Notes: generated by a model from the sequence alone, not told the origin. Shown: positions 26,001 to 36,413, counted from the first letter of the stretch. The stretch is 64,000 bases of DNA from Aquimarina pacifica (GCF_000520955.1 NZ_JACC01000013.1:94260-158259); one strand, 5' to 3'. A program made the numbers and translations.

Positions 26001-27329
26001 ATGTTTGATAATTTAAGTGATAAGCTAGACAAGGCATTACATATTCTCAAGGGTCATGGACAGATAACAGAAGTAAATGTTGCTGAGACACTTAAGGAGG
26101 TACGTCGAGCGTTGGTTGATGCTGATGTAAATTATAAAATTGCAAAAGAATTTACAGCTACTGTAAAAGAGAAAGCATTAGGGCAAAATGTATTAAAAAG
26201 CCTTAAACCTGGACAATTAATGGTGAAGTTAGTCAAGGATGAACTAACTAAATTGATGGGTGGTGATGTTGCAGGAGTTGATTTATCAGGTAATCCCTCA
26301 ATTATTTTGATGTCTGGATTACAAGGTTCTGGTAAAACCACTTTTTCTGGAAAACTTGCCAATTTTCTTAAAACAAAAAAAACAAAAAAACCGCTTCTTG
26401 TAGCATGTGATGTATATCGTCCTGCCGCTATTGATCAATTACATGTGGTAGGAGATCAAATCGGTGTTGAAGTTTTTAGTGATAGAGGCAATAATGATCC
26501 CGTAGCCATTGCAAAATCTGGTATTGACCATGCAAAAGCAAATGGGTTTAACGTAGTTATTATTGATACCGCAGGACGTTTGGCTGTTGATGAGGCAATG
26601 ATGACCGAGATTGCAAATATTCATAAAGCCATTACACCCAATGAAACTCTATTTGTTGTAGATTCAATGACAGGGCAAGATGCCGTAAATACAGCAAAAG
26701 CCTTTAATGACATACTTAATTTTGACGGGGTAATCCTTACCAAACTTGATGGTGATACACGTGGAGGAGCTGCCATATCAATAAAATCTGTAGTTAATAA
26801 ACCTATTAAGTTTATAGGTACTGGCGAAAAAATGGAGGCGATAGATGTATTCTATCCTTCGCGTATGGCTGATCGTATTTTGGGTATGGGAGACGTTGTA
26901 TCTCTTGTAGAAAGGGCTCAAGAACAATTTGACGAAGAAGAAGCAAGGAAGCTTCAAAAGAAAATTGCAAAAAACCAATTTGGATTTGATGATTTTCTAA
27001 AGCAAATTCAACAAATAAAAAAAATGGGGAATATGAAAGACCTCATTGGCATGATCCCGGGAGCAGGAAAAATGATGAAAAATATGGATATCGATGATGA
27101 TGCCTTTAAACACATAGAAGCTATTATTCACTCTATGACACCAGAAGAAAGATCTAAGCCACAGATTATCAATTCAAGTAGAAAAAAACGTATCGGCAAA
27201 GGATCAGGAACATCAATACAACAAGTAAATCAACTTCTTAAACAATTTGATCAAATGAGTAAAATGATGAAAATGATGCAAGGAGGAGGCGGAAAGCGTA
27301 TGATGCAAATGATGGGAAAAATGCAATAA
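26001..27329 (+). CDS. ffh: Signal recognition particle protein (SRP54)
   Basis: This GTPase of the signal recognition particle binds emerging hydrophobic signal segments and delivers the ribosome to FtsY and SecYEG. At 442 residues it has normal length. The N domain (1-90) is followed by the G domain with G1 GLQGSGKTT near 108, VACDVYRPAAIDQL, DTAGR near 190 and TKLDGDTRGGA near 248. The C-terminal M domain (about 320-442) includes MKDLIGMIPGAGKMMKNM and a very Met-rich end. Spacing of 43 nt to folD suggests one operon. The SRP RNA gene itself is not seen in this window. Confidence 0.98.
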   Translation: MFDNLSDKLDKALHILKGHGQITEVNVAETLKEVRRALVDADVNYKIAKEFTATVKEKALGQNVLKSLKPGQLMVKLVKDELTKLMGGDVAGVDLSGNPSIILMSGLQGSGKTTFSGKLANFLKTKKTKKPLLVACDVYRPAAIDQLHVVGDQIGVEVFSDRGNNDPVAIAKSGIDHAKANGFNVVIIDTAGRLAVDEAMMTEIANIHKAITPNETLFVVDSMTGQDAVNTAKAFNDILNFDGVILTKLDGDTRGGAAISIKSVVNKPIKFIGTGEKMEAIDVFYPSRMADRILGMGDVVSLVERAQEQFDEEEARKLQKKIAKNQFGFDDFLKQIQQIKKMGNMKDLIGMIPGAGKMMKNMDIDDDAFKHIEAIIHSMTPEERSKPQIINSSRKKRIGKGSGTSIQQVNQLLKQFDQMSKMMKMMQGGGGKRMMQMMGKMQ

Positions 27330-27372
27330 TCAATTATTTAAGCGCAAGTTAAAACAAAGGTAAATAGGGGAA

Positions 27373-28260
27373 ATGGAAGTATTAGACGGAAAAAAAGTCA
27401 GTAACGATATCAAGGACGAAATCGCGTTAGAAGTTCAAAAAATGAAAGAACGCGGAGAAAAAGTACCGCATCTTGCAGCAGTGCTTGTAGGTAATGATGG
27501 CGCAAGCCTTACATATGTAGGCAGCAAAGTTAAAGCATGTGAACGCATAGGGTTTGAATCTACTTTGGTAAAAATGCCCAGCACTACAAGTGAAGTTGAA
27601 CTTTTGGCAAAAATTAAGGAACTTAATGAAAATGATGACATCGATGGCTTTATAGTACAATTACCGCTGCCTCCGCAAATAGATACCCAAAAAGTTCTTC
27701 TATCAGTAAACCCTGACAAAGATGTTGATGGTTTTCATCCGATGAATTTTGGTAAAATGGCATTAGATATGTCTACATTTATCCCAGCAACACCTTTTGG
27801 TATCTTAGAATTGTTAGAACGTTACAATGTAGACACTAAAGGAAAACACACGGTAGTTATAGGAAGGAGCCATATTGTAGGAAGACCTATGAGTATTTTA
27901 ATGGGGCGCAAAGGGTGGCCTGGCAATTCTACTGTAACTCTTACTCATAGTCACACCAAAAACATTACTCAAATCATATCTCAAGCGGACATCGTAATCT
28001 CTGCCCTTGGAGTTCCCAACTTCTTAAAAGCTGAAATGGTTAAAGATGATGCTGTAGTAATTGACGTAGGAATAACAAGAGTTCCTGACGAAAATAGTAA
28101 AAAAGGATATAAGATTGTAGGAGATGTAGATTACGAAAGAGTAAGCGAAAAGGCCTCTTTTATCACTCCTGTGCCAGGAGGAGTAGGTCCTATGACCATC
28201 GCAATGCTACTCAAAAACACTCTTCTAGCCAGAGAAAGACATCGCAACGCAAGTAAATAA
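27373..28260 (+). CDS. folD: Bifunctional methylenetetrahydrofolate dehydrogenase/cyclohydrolase
   Basis: This enzyme interconverts 5,10-methylene- and 10-formyl-tetrahydrofolate for purine and formyl-methionine synthesis. Its 295 residues include YVGSKVKACERIGFE with the active-site Lys near 56, the QLPLPPQID motif near 98, the Rossmann motif VVIGRSHIVGRPMSILM near 160 and the end signature PGGVGPMTIAMLLKNT near 272. The gene follows ffh closely and ends at a strong hairpin terminator, so ffh-folD is probably a two-gene operon. Nothing unusual is seen. Confidence 0.98.
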   Translation: MEVLDGKKVSNDIKDEIALEVQKMKERGEKVPHLAAVLVGNDGASLTYVGSKVKACERIGFESTLVKMPSTTSEVELLAKIKELNENDDIDGFIVQLPLPPQIDTQKVLLSVNPDKDVDGFHPMNFGKMALDMSTFIPATPFGILELLERYNVDTKGKHTVVIGRSHIVGRPMSILMGRKGWPGNSTVTLTHSHTKNITQIISQADIVISALGVPNFLKAEMVKDDAVVIDVGITRVPDENSKKGYKIVGDVDYERVSEKASFITPVPGGVGPMTIAMLLKNTLLARERHRNASK

Positions 28261-28281
28261 ATACATATTATAGTAGATTTT

Positions 28282-28331
28282 AAAAACAACAAACCCCGAA
28301 TAATTTTAATTATTCGGGGTTTGTTGTTTTT
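28282..28331 (+). terminator. Terminator of ffh-folD (22-bp stem)
   Basis: The 22 nt at 28282-28303 (core AAACCCCGAATAA) are perfectly complementary to 28310-28331, around a 6-nt loop TTTTAA. The 3' arm ends in T5. It is one of the longest perfect stems in the window and could serve both strands. Confidence 0.85.
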
Positions 28332-28608
28332 ATCCAATCTTATTTCTACAACTTATTAAAAACTTAACGTTATGCTATAGGATTTACTTAAACATCTAAT
28401 CTTAAAAAAAATCGTGACATATAATCCCACCTTTTATACTATAATCCTGTTTTATATATACATATCTATAAACAAAGTTATAGTAATGAAATCTATATTA
28501 CGCACTCTACCGCAACAGTAAAACAACTACATTATTACTAGTTTTCAAGAAACTTAAAAATCTATATTTCTATTCTAAAACTTTAATCAATATCATCAAA
28601 CTATTGAC

Positions 28609-28656
28609 CAAAAAAAGCCAAAACAAAGTAATTTAATTACTAAGTCCTGGCTTTTG
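28609..28656 (-). terminator. Terminator of the SH3b gene
   Basis: AAAAGCCA (28613-28620) pairs with TGGCTTTT (28648-28655). Inside the loop GTAAT and ATTAC form a second small stem (28628-28640). On the minus strand the outer stem is followed by a T-run, giving a usual terminator about 175 nt after the stop codon. Confidence 0.65.
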
Positions 28657-28720
28657 AATATCCTAATTCTTTTATAATAAAAACAAAAGACTAAATTTTA
28701 TCATTATTATAAAACAAGAA

Positions 28721-28750
28721 TAATCAGGACTCATAAAAGAATCCTGATTA
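28721..28750 (-). terminator. Second hairpin downstream of the SH3b gene
   Basis: TAATCAGGA and TCCTGATTA form a perfect 9-bp stem around a 12-nt loop. On the minus strand a T-rich but interrupted run follows, so it is a weaker terminator or a 3' processing structure. Confidence 0.4.
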
Positions 28751-28832
28751 AACTGTTACATTTATATTTTGGTGATTAAAATGTATGTAGTTTTTATTCT
28801 ATATATGCTTTTATAGCATATACTATATAATC

Positions 28833-29978
28833 TTAATTATCATTAAAATCTTGCGGAGAAATGTCATCTTGCTGACCATTACCTAATTCTCCATTTGGTA
28901 ATAAATCTAATGATAAGTTATATGATGGTACATTAATACCTTTACTAGTTTTTACCGTATTAAAATCTAGTATTTGTGCACTCTTTTCATATAATGCATT
29001 CTTAGTAAATGTTCCGAATCTCTTACCATTCTTTTCAGTTTCTTTCCATTCTCTACCGTAAGCAATTTTAAGGTAGTATTCACCTTCTGGTATGTTTCTG
29101 ATAAACTGAGTAGTATTAGTATTAATATAAGTAACACGTACCAACTCGTCTTGGTCTTTTGTCTTGCCCATTTTATACATCTTACAAACTACCTCAGTAT
29201 TTTTACCTACTCTAATTTTAAGGTAGTTATCTAACTTGTAATCAAACTTACCTTTAAAATTAAATGATTTAGGCGTAGCACCAGACTTGTATGTTTTTTT
29301 CTCCCAACTAGAATACTTGTCCTCTCTTGTAACGGACATAGTACCTGATCTAGATGGTGATGATGAACCAGAACCATATGAAGGAGTTACTGATTCTATT
29401 GGAGCTGAAGCTGTACTAATTCCCTTAGCAGCTCTTCTATTAGCTTCTTCAACAGCTCTTCTTGTTTCTTCTGTATCGGCTAATGCTCTTCTGGCAGCGT
29501 CATCCTTAGATCTTCTGGCAGCTTCTGCATCTGCTATAGCTTTGGCAGCATTTGCCTCTGCTTCTCTTTTTAAACGTTCAGCATCGGCGATTGCTCTTCT
29601 TGCTGCTTCTTCTGCAGCCTTTTTGGCAGCCTCTGCTTGTGCAATTGCTCTTGCTGCGGCTTGTTTTGCAGCTTCTCGTTTTGCAGCAGCTTCTGCTGCA
29701 GCTCTCTCTGCGTCGGCAATTCGACTATCTTCGGTCAATAGTTTGGTTATGACAAAACCGTTCATACTTTTGAACTGAATTGCACTCCAGTCACCATAGT
29801 TAGAACTCATTACATAAACTTGAGTCCCTTGAGGAACTTCAGCAATAATGTTAAAATTTAATCCGGGACCACTTCGAACCTCCAGTTTTTGGGCAGACAT
29901 TAAGTATTGTCCGTCCTGAGCATGCGCAGTCGAAAACGTAATCACCAAAAGCAGAATAAATGTAAAAATAGACTTCAT
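28833..29978 (-). CDS. Exported SH3b-domain protein with Ala-rich helical repeats
   Basis: This 381-residue secreted or periplasmic protein has a signal peptide cleaved after AHA (residue 20). An SH3b domain (about 24-82, with VRSGPGLNFNIIAEVPQGTQV) probably binds peptidoglycan. A long Ala/Arg/Lys/Glu helix (about 87-187) includes four consecutive 18-residue repeats (110-127, 128-145, 146-163, 164-181) with the pattern RAIADAE at the start of each. A Ser-rich linker (190-220) precedes a C-terminal beta-rich domain (about 225-375, LDNYLKIRVGKN, then NIPEGEYYLKIAYGREW) that I do not recognise. A wall-spanning or spacer role is inferred. It is monocistronic, and a 551-nt gap precedes it. Confidence 0.85.
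   Translation of the reverse strand: MKSIFTFILLLVITFSTAHAQDGQYLMSAQKLEVRSGPGLNFNIIAEVPQGTQVYVMSSNYGDWSAIQFKSMNGFVITKLLTEDSRIADAERAAAEAAAKREAAKQAAARAIAQAEAAKKAAEEAARRAIADAERLKREAEANAAKAIADAEAARRSKDDAARRALADTEETRRAVEEANRRAAKGISTASAPIESVTPSYGSGSSSPSRSGTMSVTREDKYSSWEKKTYKSGATPKSFNFKGKFDYKLDNYLKIRVGKNTEVVCKMYKMGKTKDQDELVRVTYINTNTTQFIRNIPEGEYYLKIAYGREWKETEKNGKRFGTFTKNALYEKSAQILDFNTVKTSKGINVPSYNLSLDLLPNGELGNGQQDDISPQDFNDN
29436..29651 (-). repeat. Four tandem 54-bp (18-residue) coding repeats
   Basis: The coding region for residues 110-181 of the SH3b protein consists of four in-register 18-residue units starting RAIAQAE, RAIADAE, KAIADAE and RALADTE. The spacing is exact. DNA identity between units is only moderate. 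Confidence 0.8.
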
Positions 29979-30529
29979 ATCTCTTGTTTTTAAGTAGATT
30001 GGGTTATAATTTATTTTAATTTAATTTTCTAAAAACTAAAAAATTTTCTTAAAAGTTATGTTTCAAAAAGAGTGCCAAACAGAGTTTTAATCTTTTTAAC
30101 ACAATTTTTACAATGTCTACTAACATTATAAAACACAACATTTTAAAAGAACTTTTTTGAATCTAACTATCTAATTTTTAGTGTTTTAAATGATCTTTTC
30201 TAGATCAAAACTTTATTGTTTTCTATTAAAACACTGAAAAGAAAACCATTAAATCATATTCAAAAGTAGTGTTTTATTATTAAAAACACAACTTGTTTTC
30301 ATTTTATTTACACAAAAATAGCAATTTATTTCCATTGATTTGTGTTTTTAAACGATTTTTTTATGTCTTACATCGGATTTAAACACATCCTCTAGGAAAT
30401 TTCGTCGGCCTTTACTTTTGTGGGTTCATAATTTCTTAAAATTAGCATAAAACAAAACAAACTAGCATATCTTAAGCCCATATACAAGTAATAACTTACA
30501 AAATATAATTTACTATTCTTGATACCCTT
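29979..30529. other. Long intergenic region with repeated AAAACAC motifs
   Basis: The 551-nt leader of the SH3b gene contains no coding frame. Six copies of AAAACAC or its complement GTGTTTT occur at 30130-30136, 30181-30187, 30228-30234, 30269-30275, 30283-30289 and 30342-30348. The fourth and fifth form an inverted pair. Confidence 0.6.
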
Positions 30530-31183
30530 TTACTTGATCAGCTCAGGGAATTTTTTTTGAAATCTTTTTAATCTTGGTATTGATACATTTCGTATATAAG
30601 GGTTATTTGGATTTCTTTTTTCATAATCCTGATGATACTCCTCTCCTTTCCAAAATTTTTGAAATGGTACTATTTCTGAAGCAATATTTCTATTTAGTGC
30701 TTTACTCAATTTTTCTTTCTTTTCTTCAATTATCTTTTTTTGTGTTTCATTTTGATAAAAAATAATAGACCTATACTGAGATCCGTGATCAGGTCCTTGC
30801 CCATTTATTTGTGTTGGGTTTTGCGAGCCAAAATACACATCCACCAGTGTAGCGAAAGAAACAATTTTAGGATCATAAATCACCTCTACTGCTTCAGCAT
30901 GACCGGTACGTCCGGTATTACTAGACTCATAAGTAGGGTTACTGGTATGCCCCCCAGAATATCCAGATATAGATTCTTCTACACCAATAACACTTTCATA
31001 AATAGCTTCTACACACCAAAAGCATCCGCTTGCAAAATACGCTCTTTCTAACCCATTGATTGATGCAACCTCAATTGGATCTCTATCCTGAACAGAATAA
31101 TTTTCTTTCTTTTGCGATTGGCCATTGCTCTGGCAGCCAATCAACATTGTAATACTATACAATACAAACAAAACCTTTTTCAT
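30530..31183 (-). CDS. msrA: Peptide-methionine (S)-S-oxide reductase, lipoprotein form
   Basis: MsrA repairs S-oxidised methionines in proteins using thioredoxin. The mature enzyme shows the active site ASGCFWCVEAIYE (the catalytic Cys in GCFWC), then GYSGGHTSNPTYE, a TGHAEAVEV segment and the family end NNPYIRNVSIPRL. The preferred start at 31183 (MKKVLFVLYSITMLIGC) gives 217 residues with a lipoprotein signal, so the enzyme probably works in the periplasm on the outer or inner membrane. A longer frame open to 31294 would bury this signal internally, so I reject it. The second Cys of GCFWC may act as the recycling residue, because no Cys is present in the C-terminal tail. Confidence 0.95.
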   Translation of the reverse strand: MKKVLFVLYSITMLIGCQSNGQSQKKENYSVQDRDPIEVASINGLERAYFASGCFWCVEAIYESVIGVEESISGYSGGHTSNPTYESSNTGRTGHAEAVEVIYDPKIVSFATLVDVYFGSQNPTQINGQGPDHGSQYRSIIFYQNETQKKIIEEKKEKLSKALNRNIASEIVPFQKFWKGEEYHQDYEKRNPNNPYIRNVSIPRLKRFQKKFPELIK

Positions 31184-31575
31184 AATAAATTTTATTATTT
31201 GGTCTGATTTTCTAAAAAAACCTTTCATCCAATATAGTATAACACCAATATTAATACTATTAAAATTGCATGAAAAGATAATAAGAATCTTCAAACATTC
31301 TATTACACTATTATTAAGGAAACAAATAACATTACATGTTCATTTATCTAATATTTTTTTGAACAAAAGACAAAAAACTTAGGCATCTAAAGCTCCTTTC
31401 TTTAAATATAACTACATATAAAATCCACAAAGTTATTAAATACGTAATTCTTCAGCCCTATTTATTCTGGACCCAATATACTATACTACATATTCCAATC
31501 CATTCTTATTGAATGCAATTTATGTGTTTTTACATACAAAATAATTTTAATTTTGATCGTCCAACTATATTTAAT
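31184..31575. other. Intergenic region between msrA and the gltA terminator
   Basis: An AT-rich gap of about 390 nt. I see no ORF with family character, no RNA gene and no strong hairpin in it. Regulatory elements for msrA presumably lie in its left part but cannot be pinpointed. Confidence 0.5.
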
Positions 31576-31612
31576 AAAAAAGCACCCACAAAATTATTTG
31601 CAGGTGCTTTTT
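31576..31612 (-). terminator. Terminator of gltA
   Basis: AAAAAAGCACC and GGTGCTTTTT bracket a loop of about 16 nt. On the minus strand the stem is followed by T5-6. It is about 52 nt after the gltA stop. Confidence 0.75.
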
Positions 31613-31664
31613 GTTCAATAAATTAAATTGAATTAGTTCATGATATAACTAATTCTACCTTTTT

Positions 31665-32951
31665 CTAGCGTTCAGATACTGGTTTAAATTCTCTGTGCGT
31701 CTCTCCAGTATATATCTGTCTTGGTCTACCGATTGGTTCCTTACGCAATCTCATTTCTCTCCATTGTGCAATCCATCCTGGTAATCTTCCCAAAGCAAAC
31801 ATCACGGTAAACATTTCTGTTGGTATCCCTAAAGCTCTGTAGATAATCCCAGAATAAAAATCAACATTTGGATATAACTTTCTTTTTACAAAATATTCGT
31901 CTTGTAACGCAACTTCTGATAATCCTTTTGCTATATCAAGAACTGGATCTTCAATTCCTAAATCACCTAAAACTTCATCAGCAGATTTTTTGATGATTTT
32001 AGCTCTTGGATCAAAGTTCTTGTATACTCTATGACCAAAGCCCATTAAACGGAAAGGATCGTTCTTATCTTTAGCTTTATCAATATATCTTGCGGTATCT
32101 CCTCCATCTTCCTTTATAGCTTCTAACATCTCTATAACTGCTTGATTAGCACCCCCATGAAGAGGACCCCATAAAGCAGATATCCCAGCTGATAAAGATG
32201 CAAACAACCCTGCATGAGAAGAACCTACTATCCTTACTGTTGAAGTTGAACAATTCTGCTCATGATCAGCATGAAGAATTAATAACTTATCTAATGCATC
32301 ATTAACAATTTTATTTGCTTCATATGCTTTGTTAGGCTTCGCAAACATCATTTTATGTAAGTTCTCTACATACCCTAATGAACTATCTCCATAATCTAAT
32401 GGAAGACTTTTTCTTTTACGCATTGCCCAAGCTGCAAGCACAGGAAATTTTGCCATAATTTTAACAATGGCATCATACATTTCCTCTTCAGACTCTACAT
32501 CAACAGAATCTGGATTAAAAGCAATTAATGCACTAGTCAAAGATGATAAAACTCCCATCGGGTGAGCACTTTTAGGAAACCCATCAAGAATCTTCTTCAT
32601 ATCCTCTTCTACATGGGATTCTTCCTTTATATCTTTATCAAATTTTTCTAATTGAGCTGCAGTTGGTAGTTCACCAAAAATTAACAAATATGCCACTTCT
32701 AAAAAGTCACCTTTCTCTGCTAATTCTTCGATCGAATATCCTCGATATCTTAGTATCCCTTTCTCACCGTCTAAAAAAGTAATAGCACTTTCGCAACTTC
32801 CGGTATTTTTGTATCCAGGATCAAGTGTCGTAATACCACCCGTAGCACCTCGAAGTGTTTTAATATCGATTCCTAATTCATTCTCTGTTCCTTCTATGAT
32901 GGGAAACTCATATTTCTTACCGTCGATTTCTAACGTAGCTATTTTTGACAT
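31665..32951 (-). CDS. gltA: Citrate synthase
   Basis: This enzyme condenses acetyl-CoA and oxaloacetate to citrate at the entry of the TCA cycle. The 428 residues, with an N-terminal beta domain of about 50 residues, match the hexameric Gram-negative type. Catalytic features are visible: LHADHEQNCSTSTVRIVGSS near 230, SLSAGISALWGPLHGGANQAV near 258 with a catalytic His, and MGFGHRVYKNFDPRAKI near 310. The end REMRLRKEPIGRPRQIYTG is typical. The gene lies downstream of eno on the same strand, 198 nt away, with its own terminator between them, so it has its own promoter. Confidence 0.98.
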   Translation of the reverse strand: MSKIATLEIDGKKYEFPIIEGTENELGIDIKTLRGATGGITTLDPGYKNTGSCESAITFLDGEKGILRYRGYSIEELAEKGDFLEVAYLLIFGELPTAAQLEKFDKDIKEESHVEEDMKKILDGFPKSAHPMGVLSSLTSALIAFNPDSVDVESEEEMYDAIVKIMAKFPVLAAWAMRKRKSLPLDYGDSSLGYVENLHKMMFAKPNKAYEANKIVNDALDKLLILHADHEQNCSTSTVRIVGSSHAGLFASLSAGISALWGPLHGGANQAVIEMLEAIKEDGGDTARYIDKAKDKNDPFRLMGFGHRVYKNFDPRAKIIKKSADEVLGDLGIEDPVLDIAKGLSEVALQDEYFVKRKLYPNVDFYSGIIYRALGIPTEMFTVMFALGRLPGWIAQWREMRLRKEPIGRPRQIYTGETHREFKPVSER

Positions 32952-32997
32952 TTGATTATTTTAGAATTTTACTGTTATAATAAGGGCTGCTAAATTA

Positions 32998-33028
32998 CAA
33001 AATATAGTGTTAATAAATTATTAACAAA
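32998..33028 (-). promoter_or_regulatory. Possible gltA promoter
   Basis: On the minus strand TTTG (33025-33028), 18 nt, then TATATTTTG (32998-33006) approximates the TTTG-N19-TAnnTTTG consensus with one extra T. It lies about 47 nt upstream of the gltA ATG. Confidence 0.45.
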
Positions 33029-33070
33029 CTATCTATTTTACACTTAGTAGACCACTTTAAAAGTATTGAT

Positions 33071-33104
33071 AAAAAAACGAGGATTTATTGAAAATCCTCG
33101 TTTT
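33071..33104 (-). terminator. Terminator of eno
   Basis: AAAACGAGGATTT and AAATCCTCGTTTT form a 13-bp stem with a 4-5-nt loop. A T-run follows on the minus strand. It is 45 nt after the eno stop. Confidence 0.85.
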
Positions 33105-33149
33105 AAATACTATTAATTTTCTTAATTAACTATAATTAGCTTGTGTTTA

Positions 33150-34448
<1,299 letters not shown>

Positions 34449-34623
34449 TTATTTTGTTGGATAATTTTAATTATTTGCAATATACAAAACCGGTAAATTC
34501 TAGCCTCTTGAAAAATACTTAATTTAACACTCAAAATACAGTGATATCAATAAGTAGCCATCTAAAACGTTATAGAATTCAGTATACCAATTCTAAGCCT
34601 CAATTAATGCGAATACAATAATT

Positions 34624-35742
34624 TTATGACGTAATTTTTGCGTTTTTTATGTTTTCAATAAACTGATCAAATAGATATACAGAATCATTTGGTCCAGGAC
34701 TAGCTTCGGGATGATATTGTACTGAGAAACAATTTTTATTTTTTATTCTTATCCCTGCAACAGTATTATCATTAAGATGAACATGTGTTATTTCAACATT
34801 CTCATTTTTTTCTGTCTCTTCTCTATTAATAGCGAAACCATGATTCTGAGAAGTAATTTCACCTTTACTGGTAACTAGATTTTTAACAGGATGATTAATG
34901 CCTCTATGTCCATTATGCATTTTATATGTCCCTATACCATTAGCTAATGCAATGACTTGATGCCCTAAACAGATTCCGAACAGAGGCAAATCATTCTTTA
35001 ATATCTCTTTAGCTGTAGCAATCGCTTCTGTTAAAGGCTCTGGATCACCAGGTCCATTGGATAAGAAATACCCATCAGGTCCCCATTCACTTATTTCTGC
35101 AAAAGAAGAATTATATGGAAATACTTTTATATAAGCATCCCTCTCAGAAAGGTTACGTAGAATATTCTTCTTTATCCCAATGTCTAAAGCTGAAATTTTA
35201 TAAGTTGCTTCTGGGTTCCCTACAAAATAAGGTTCTTTTGTAGAAACTTTAGAAGCTAACTCTAATCCATTCATATCTGGCACTGCTGCCAACTGTTTTT
35301 TCAAATTGTCGATATCATCAATTTCTGTAGAGATCACAGCATTCATAGCCCCATTGTCTCTTACATAACTCACCAAAGCGCGTGTATCGACATCAGAAAT
35401 AGCTAATAAATTATTCTTTTCTAAAAAATCCTGTAATGAACTATCGGCTAGATCTCTAGAAAACTCGTAGCTAAAATTCTTAACAATAAGACCGGATATT
35501 TTTATAGAATCAGACTCTATTTCATCCTTGTTTGCACCATAATTACCAATATGAGCATTTGTAGCTATCATTAGCTGTCCATAATAAGAGGGATCAGTAA
35601 AAATCTCTTGATACCCTGTCATACCGGTGTTAAAACACACTTCTCCAAAAGCACTTCCCTCTCTTCCAACTGCTTTACCATAAAAAGTTGTTCCGTCTGC
35701 TAGTAATAAGATTGCTTTTTTTCGGGATTGATATTTTGTCAT
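34624..35742 (-). CDS. carA: Carbamoyl phosphate synthase small subunit
   Basis: This subunit hydrolyses glutamine and channels ammonia to the large subunit for carbamoyl phosphate, used in arginine and pyrimidine synthesis. The 372 residues split into an N-terminal CPSase_sm_chain domain (about 5-140) and a class I glutamine amidotransferase (about 185-370). The latter has SNGPGDPE, the nucleophile Cys in PLFGICLGHQVIALANG near 255 and the His-Glu pair in QYHPEASPGPND near 345. carB is not adjacent, as is usual in this phylum where the two can be separated. The gene follows rplQ by 122 nt behind a terminator, so it is transcribed separately. Confidence 0.98.
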   Translation of the reverse strand: MTKYQSRKKAILLLADGTTFYGKAVGREGSAFGEVCFNTGMTGYQEIFTDPSYYGQLMIATNAHIGNYGANKDEIESDSIKISGLIVKNFSYEFSRDLADSSLQDFLEKNNLLAISDVDTRALVSYVRDNGAMNAVISTEIDDIDNLKKQLAAVPDMNGLELASKVSTKEPYFVGNPEATYKISALDIGIKKNILRNLSERDAYIKVFPYNSSFAEISEWGPDGYFLSNGPGDPEPLTEAIATAKEILKNDLPLFGICLGHQVIALANGIGTYKMHNGHRGINHPVKNLVTSKGEITSQNHGFAINREETEKNENVEITHVHLNDNTVAGIRIKNKNCFSVQYHPEASPGPNDSVYLFDQFIENIKNAKITS

Positions 35743-35800
35743 TGTAAACTGTATTTGTACTAAATTTTCTTAAGTGAAAATTAAAATTTATAAAAATTTC

Positions 35801-35836
35801 AAAAAAAAAGGATAAACGACTAAACGTTTATCCTTT
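35801..35836 (-). terminator. Terminator at the end of the ribosomal protein superoperon
   Basis: AAAGGATAAACG and CGTTTATCCTTT form a perfect 12-bp stem with a 6-nt loop. On the minus strand a T9 run follows (plus-strand A9 at 35801-35809). It closes the rplQ end and separates it from carA. Confidence 0.9.
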
Positions 35837-35864
35837 GATTATTATGTGCAATTCACATATTCAT

Positions 35865-36353
35865 TTATTCTTCTTCTGAATTAGTTACTTCAGCTGCAGG
35901 AGCGGCATTAGCTTTTTTAGATCTTCCTCTTCTAGTCGATTTCTTTTTAGCTGGTTTTCCTGCGTTATAGAGCTCGTTGAAGTCAACCAACTCTATCATC
36001 GCCATATCCGCGTTATCTCCTAAACGATTTCCAAGTTTGATAATTCTAGTGTAACCACCTTGTCTATCACCTACTTTTGTTGCAACATCTCCAAATAAAT
36101 CAGCAACAGCGTACTTATTTCGCAAACGACTAAAAACTATTCGTCTGTTATGCGTTGACTCTGCTGTAGTCGCATTATTTTCTGCTTTGGCTTTAGTTAT
36201 TAAAGGCTCTACGAATTGTTTAAGTGCTTTTGCCTTAGCAACTGTAGTGTTAATCCTTTTATGCTCAATTAATGAACATGCCATATTAGCCAACATCGCC
36301 TTACGATGCGCAGTCTTTCTTCCTAAGTGATTTACTTTCTTCCCGTGTCTCAT
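35865..36353 (-). CDS. rplQ: 50S ribosomal protein L17
   Basis: L17 is a structural protein of the large subunit near the tunnel exit. The core (1-120, [29 protein letters not shown], then [17 protein letters not shown]) is typical. The 162-residue length includes a Lys/Ala/Glu-rich tail of about 35 residues ending in ...[10 protein letters not shown], which is absent from the 127-residue E. coli protein but common in Bacteroidota. It is the last gene of the superoperon, 60 nt after rpoA. Confidence 0.98.
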   Translation of the reverse strand: MRHGKKVNHLGRKTAHRKAMLANMACSLIEHKRINTTVAKAKALKQFVEPLITKAKAENNATTAESTHNRRIVFSRLRNKYAVADLFGDVATKVGDRQGGYTRIIKLGNRLGDNADMAMIELVDFNELYNAGKPAKKKSTRRGRSKKANAAPAAEVTNSEEE

Positions 36354-36413
36354 GACATTTAATTTTAATCATCATCTTGCTACAACCCATTTTGAGGAGC
36401 AAATTATGACGAG

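Larger units (their letters stand above)
28332..28832. other. Intergenic region with two hairpins, no genes
   Basis: An AT-rich gap between the convergent folD and SH3b genes. It contains a compound hairpin at 28609-28656 and a 9-bp hairpin at 28721-28750, both oriented to end transcription from the SH3b gene. No coding frame or RNA gene is recognisable elsewhere. Confidence 0.6.

Noticed and set aside
29287..29778. A 163-residue antisense frame over the SH3b protein gene, rich in Leu, Ala and Ser
   Set aside because: It is the mirror of the Ala/Arg/Lys repeat codons and has no start context or family similarity.
31184..31294. Upstream extension of the msrA frame
   Set aside because: It would place the lipoprotein signal MKKVLFVLYSITMLIGC internally. 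The start at 31183 is better.
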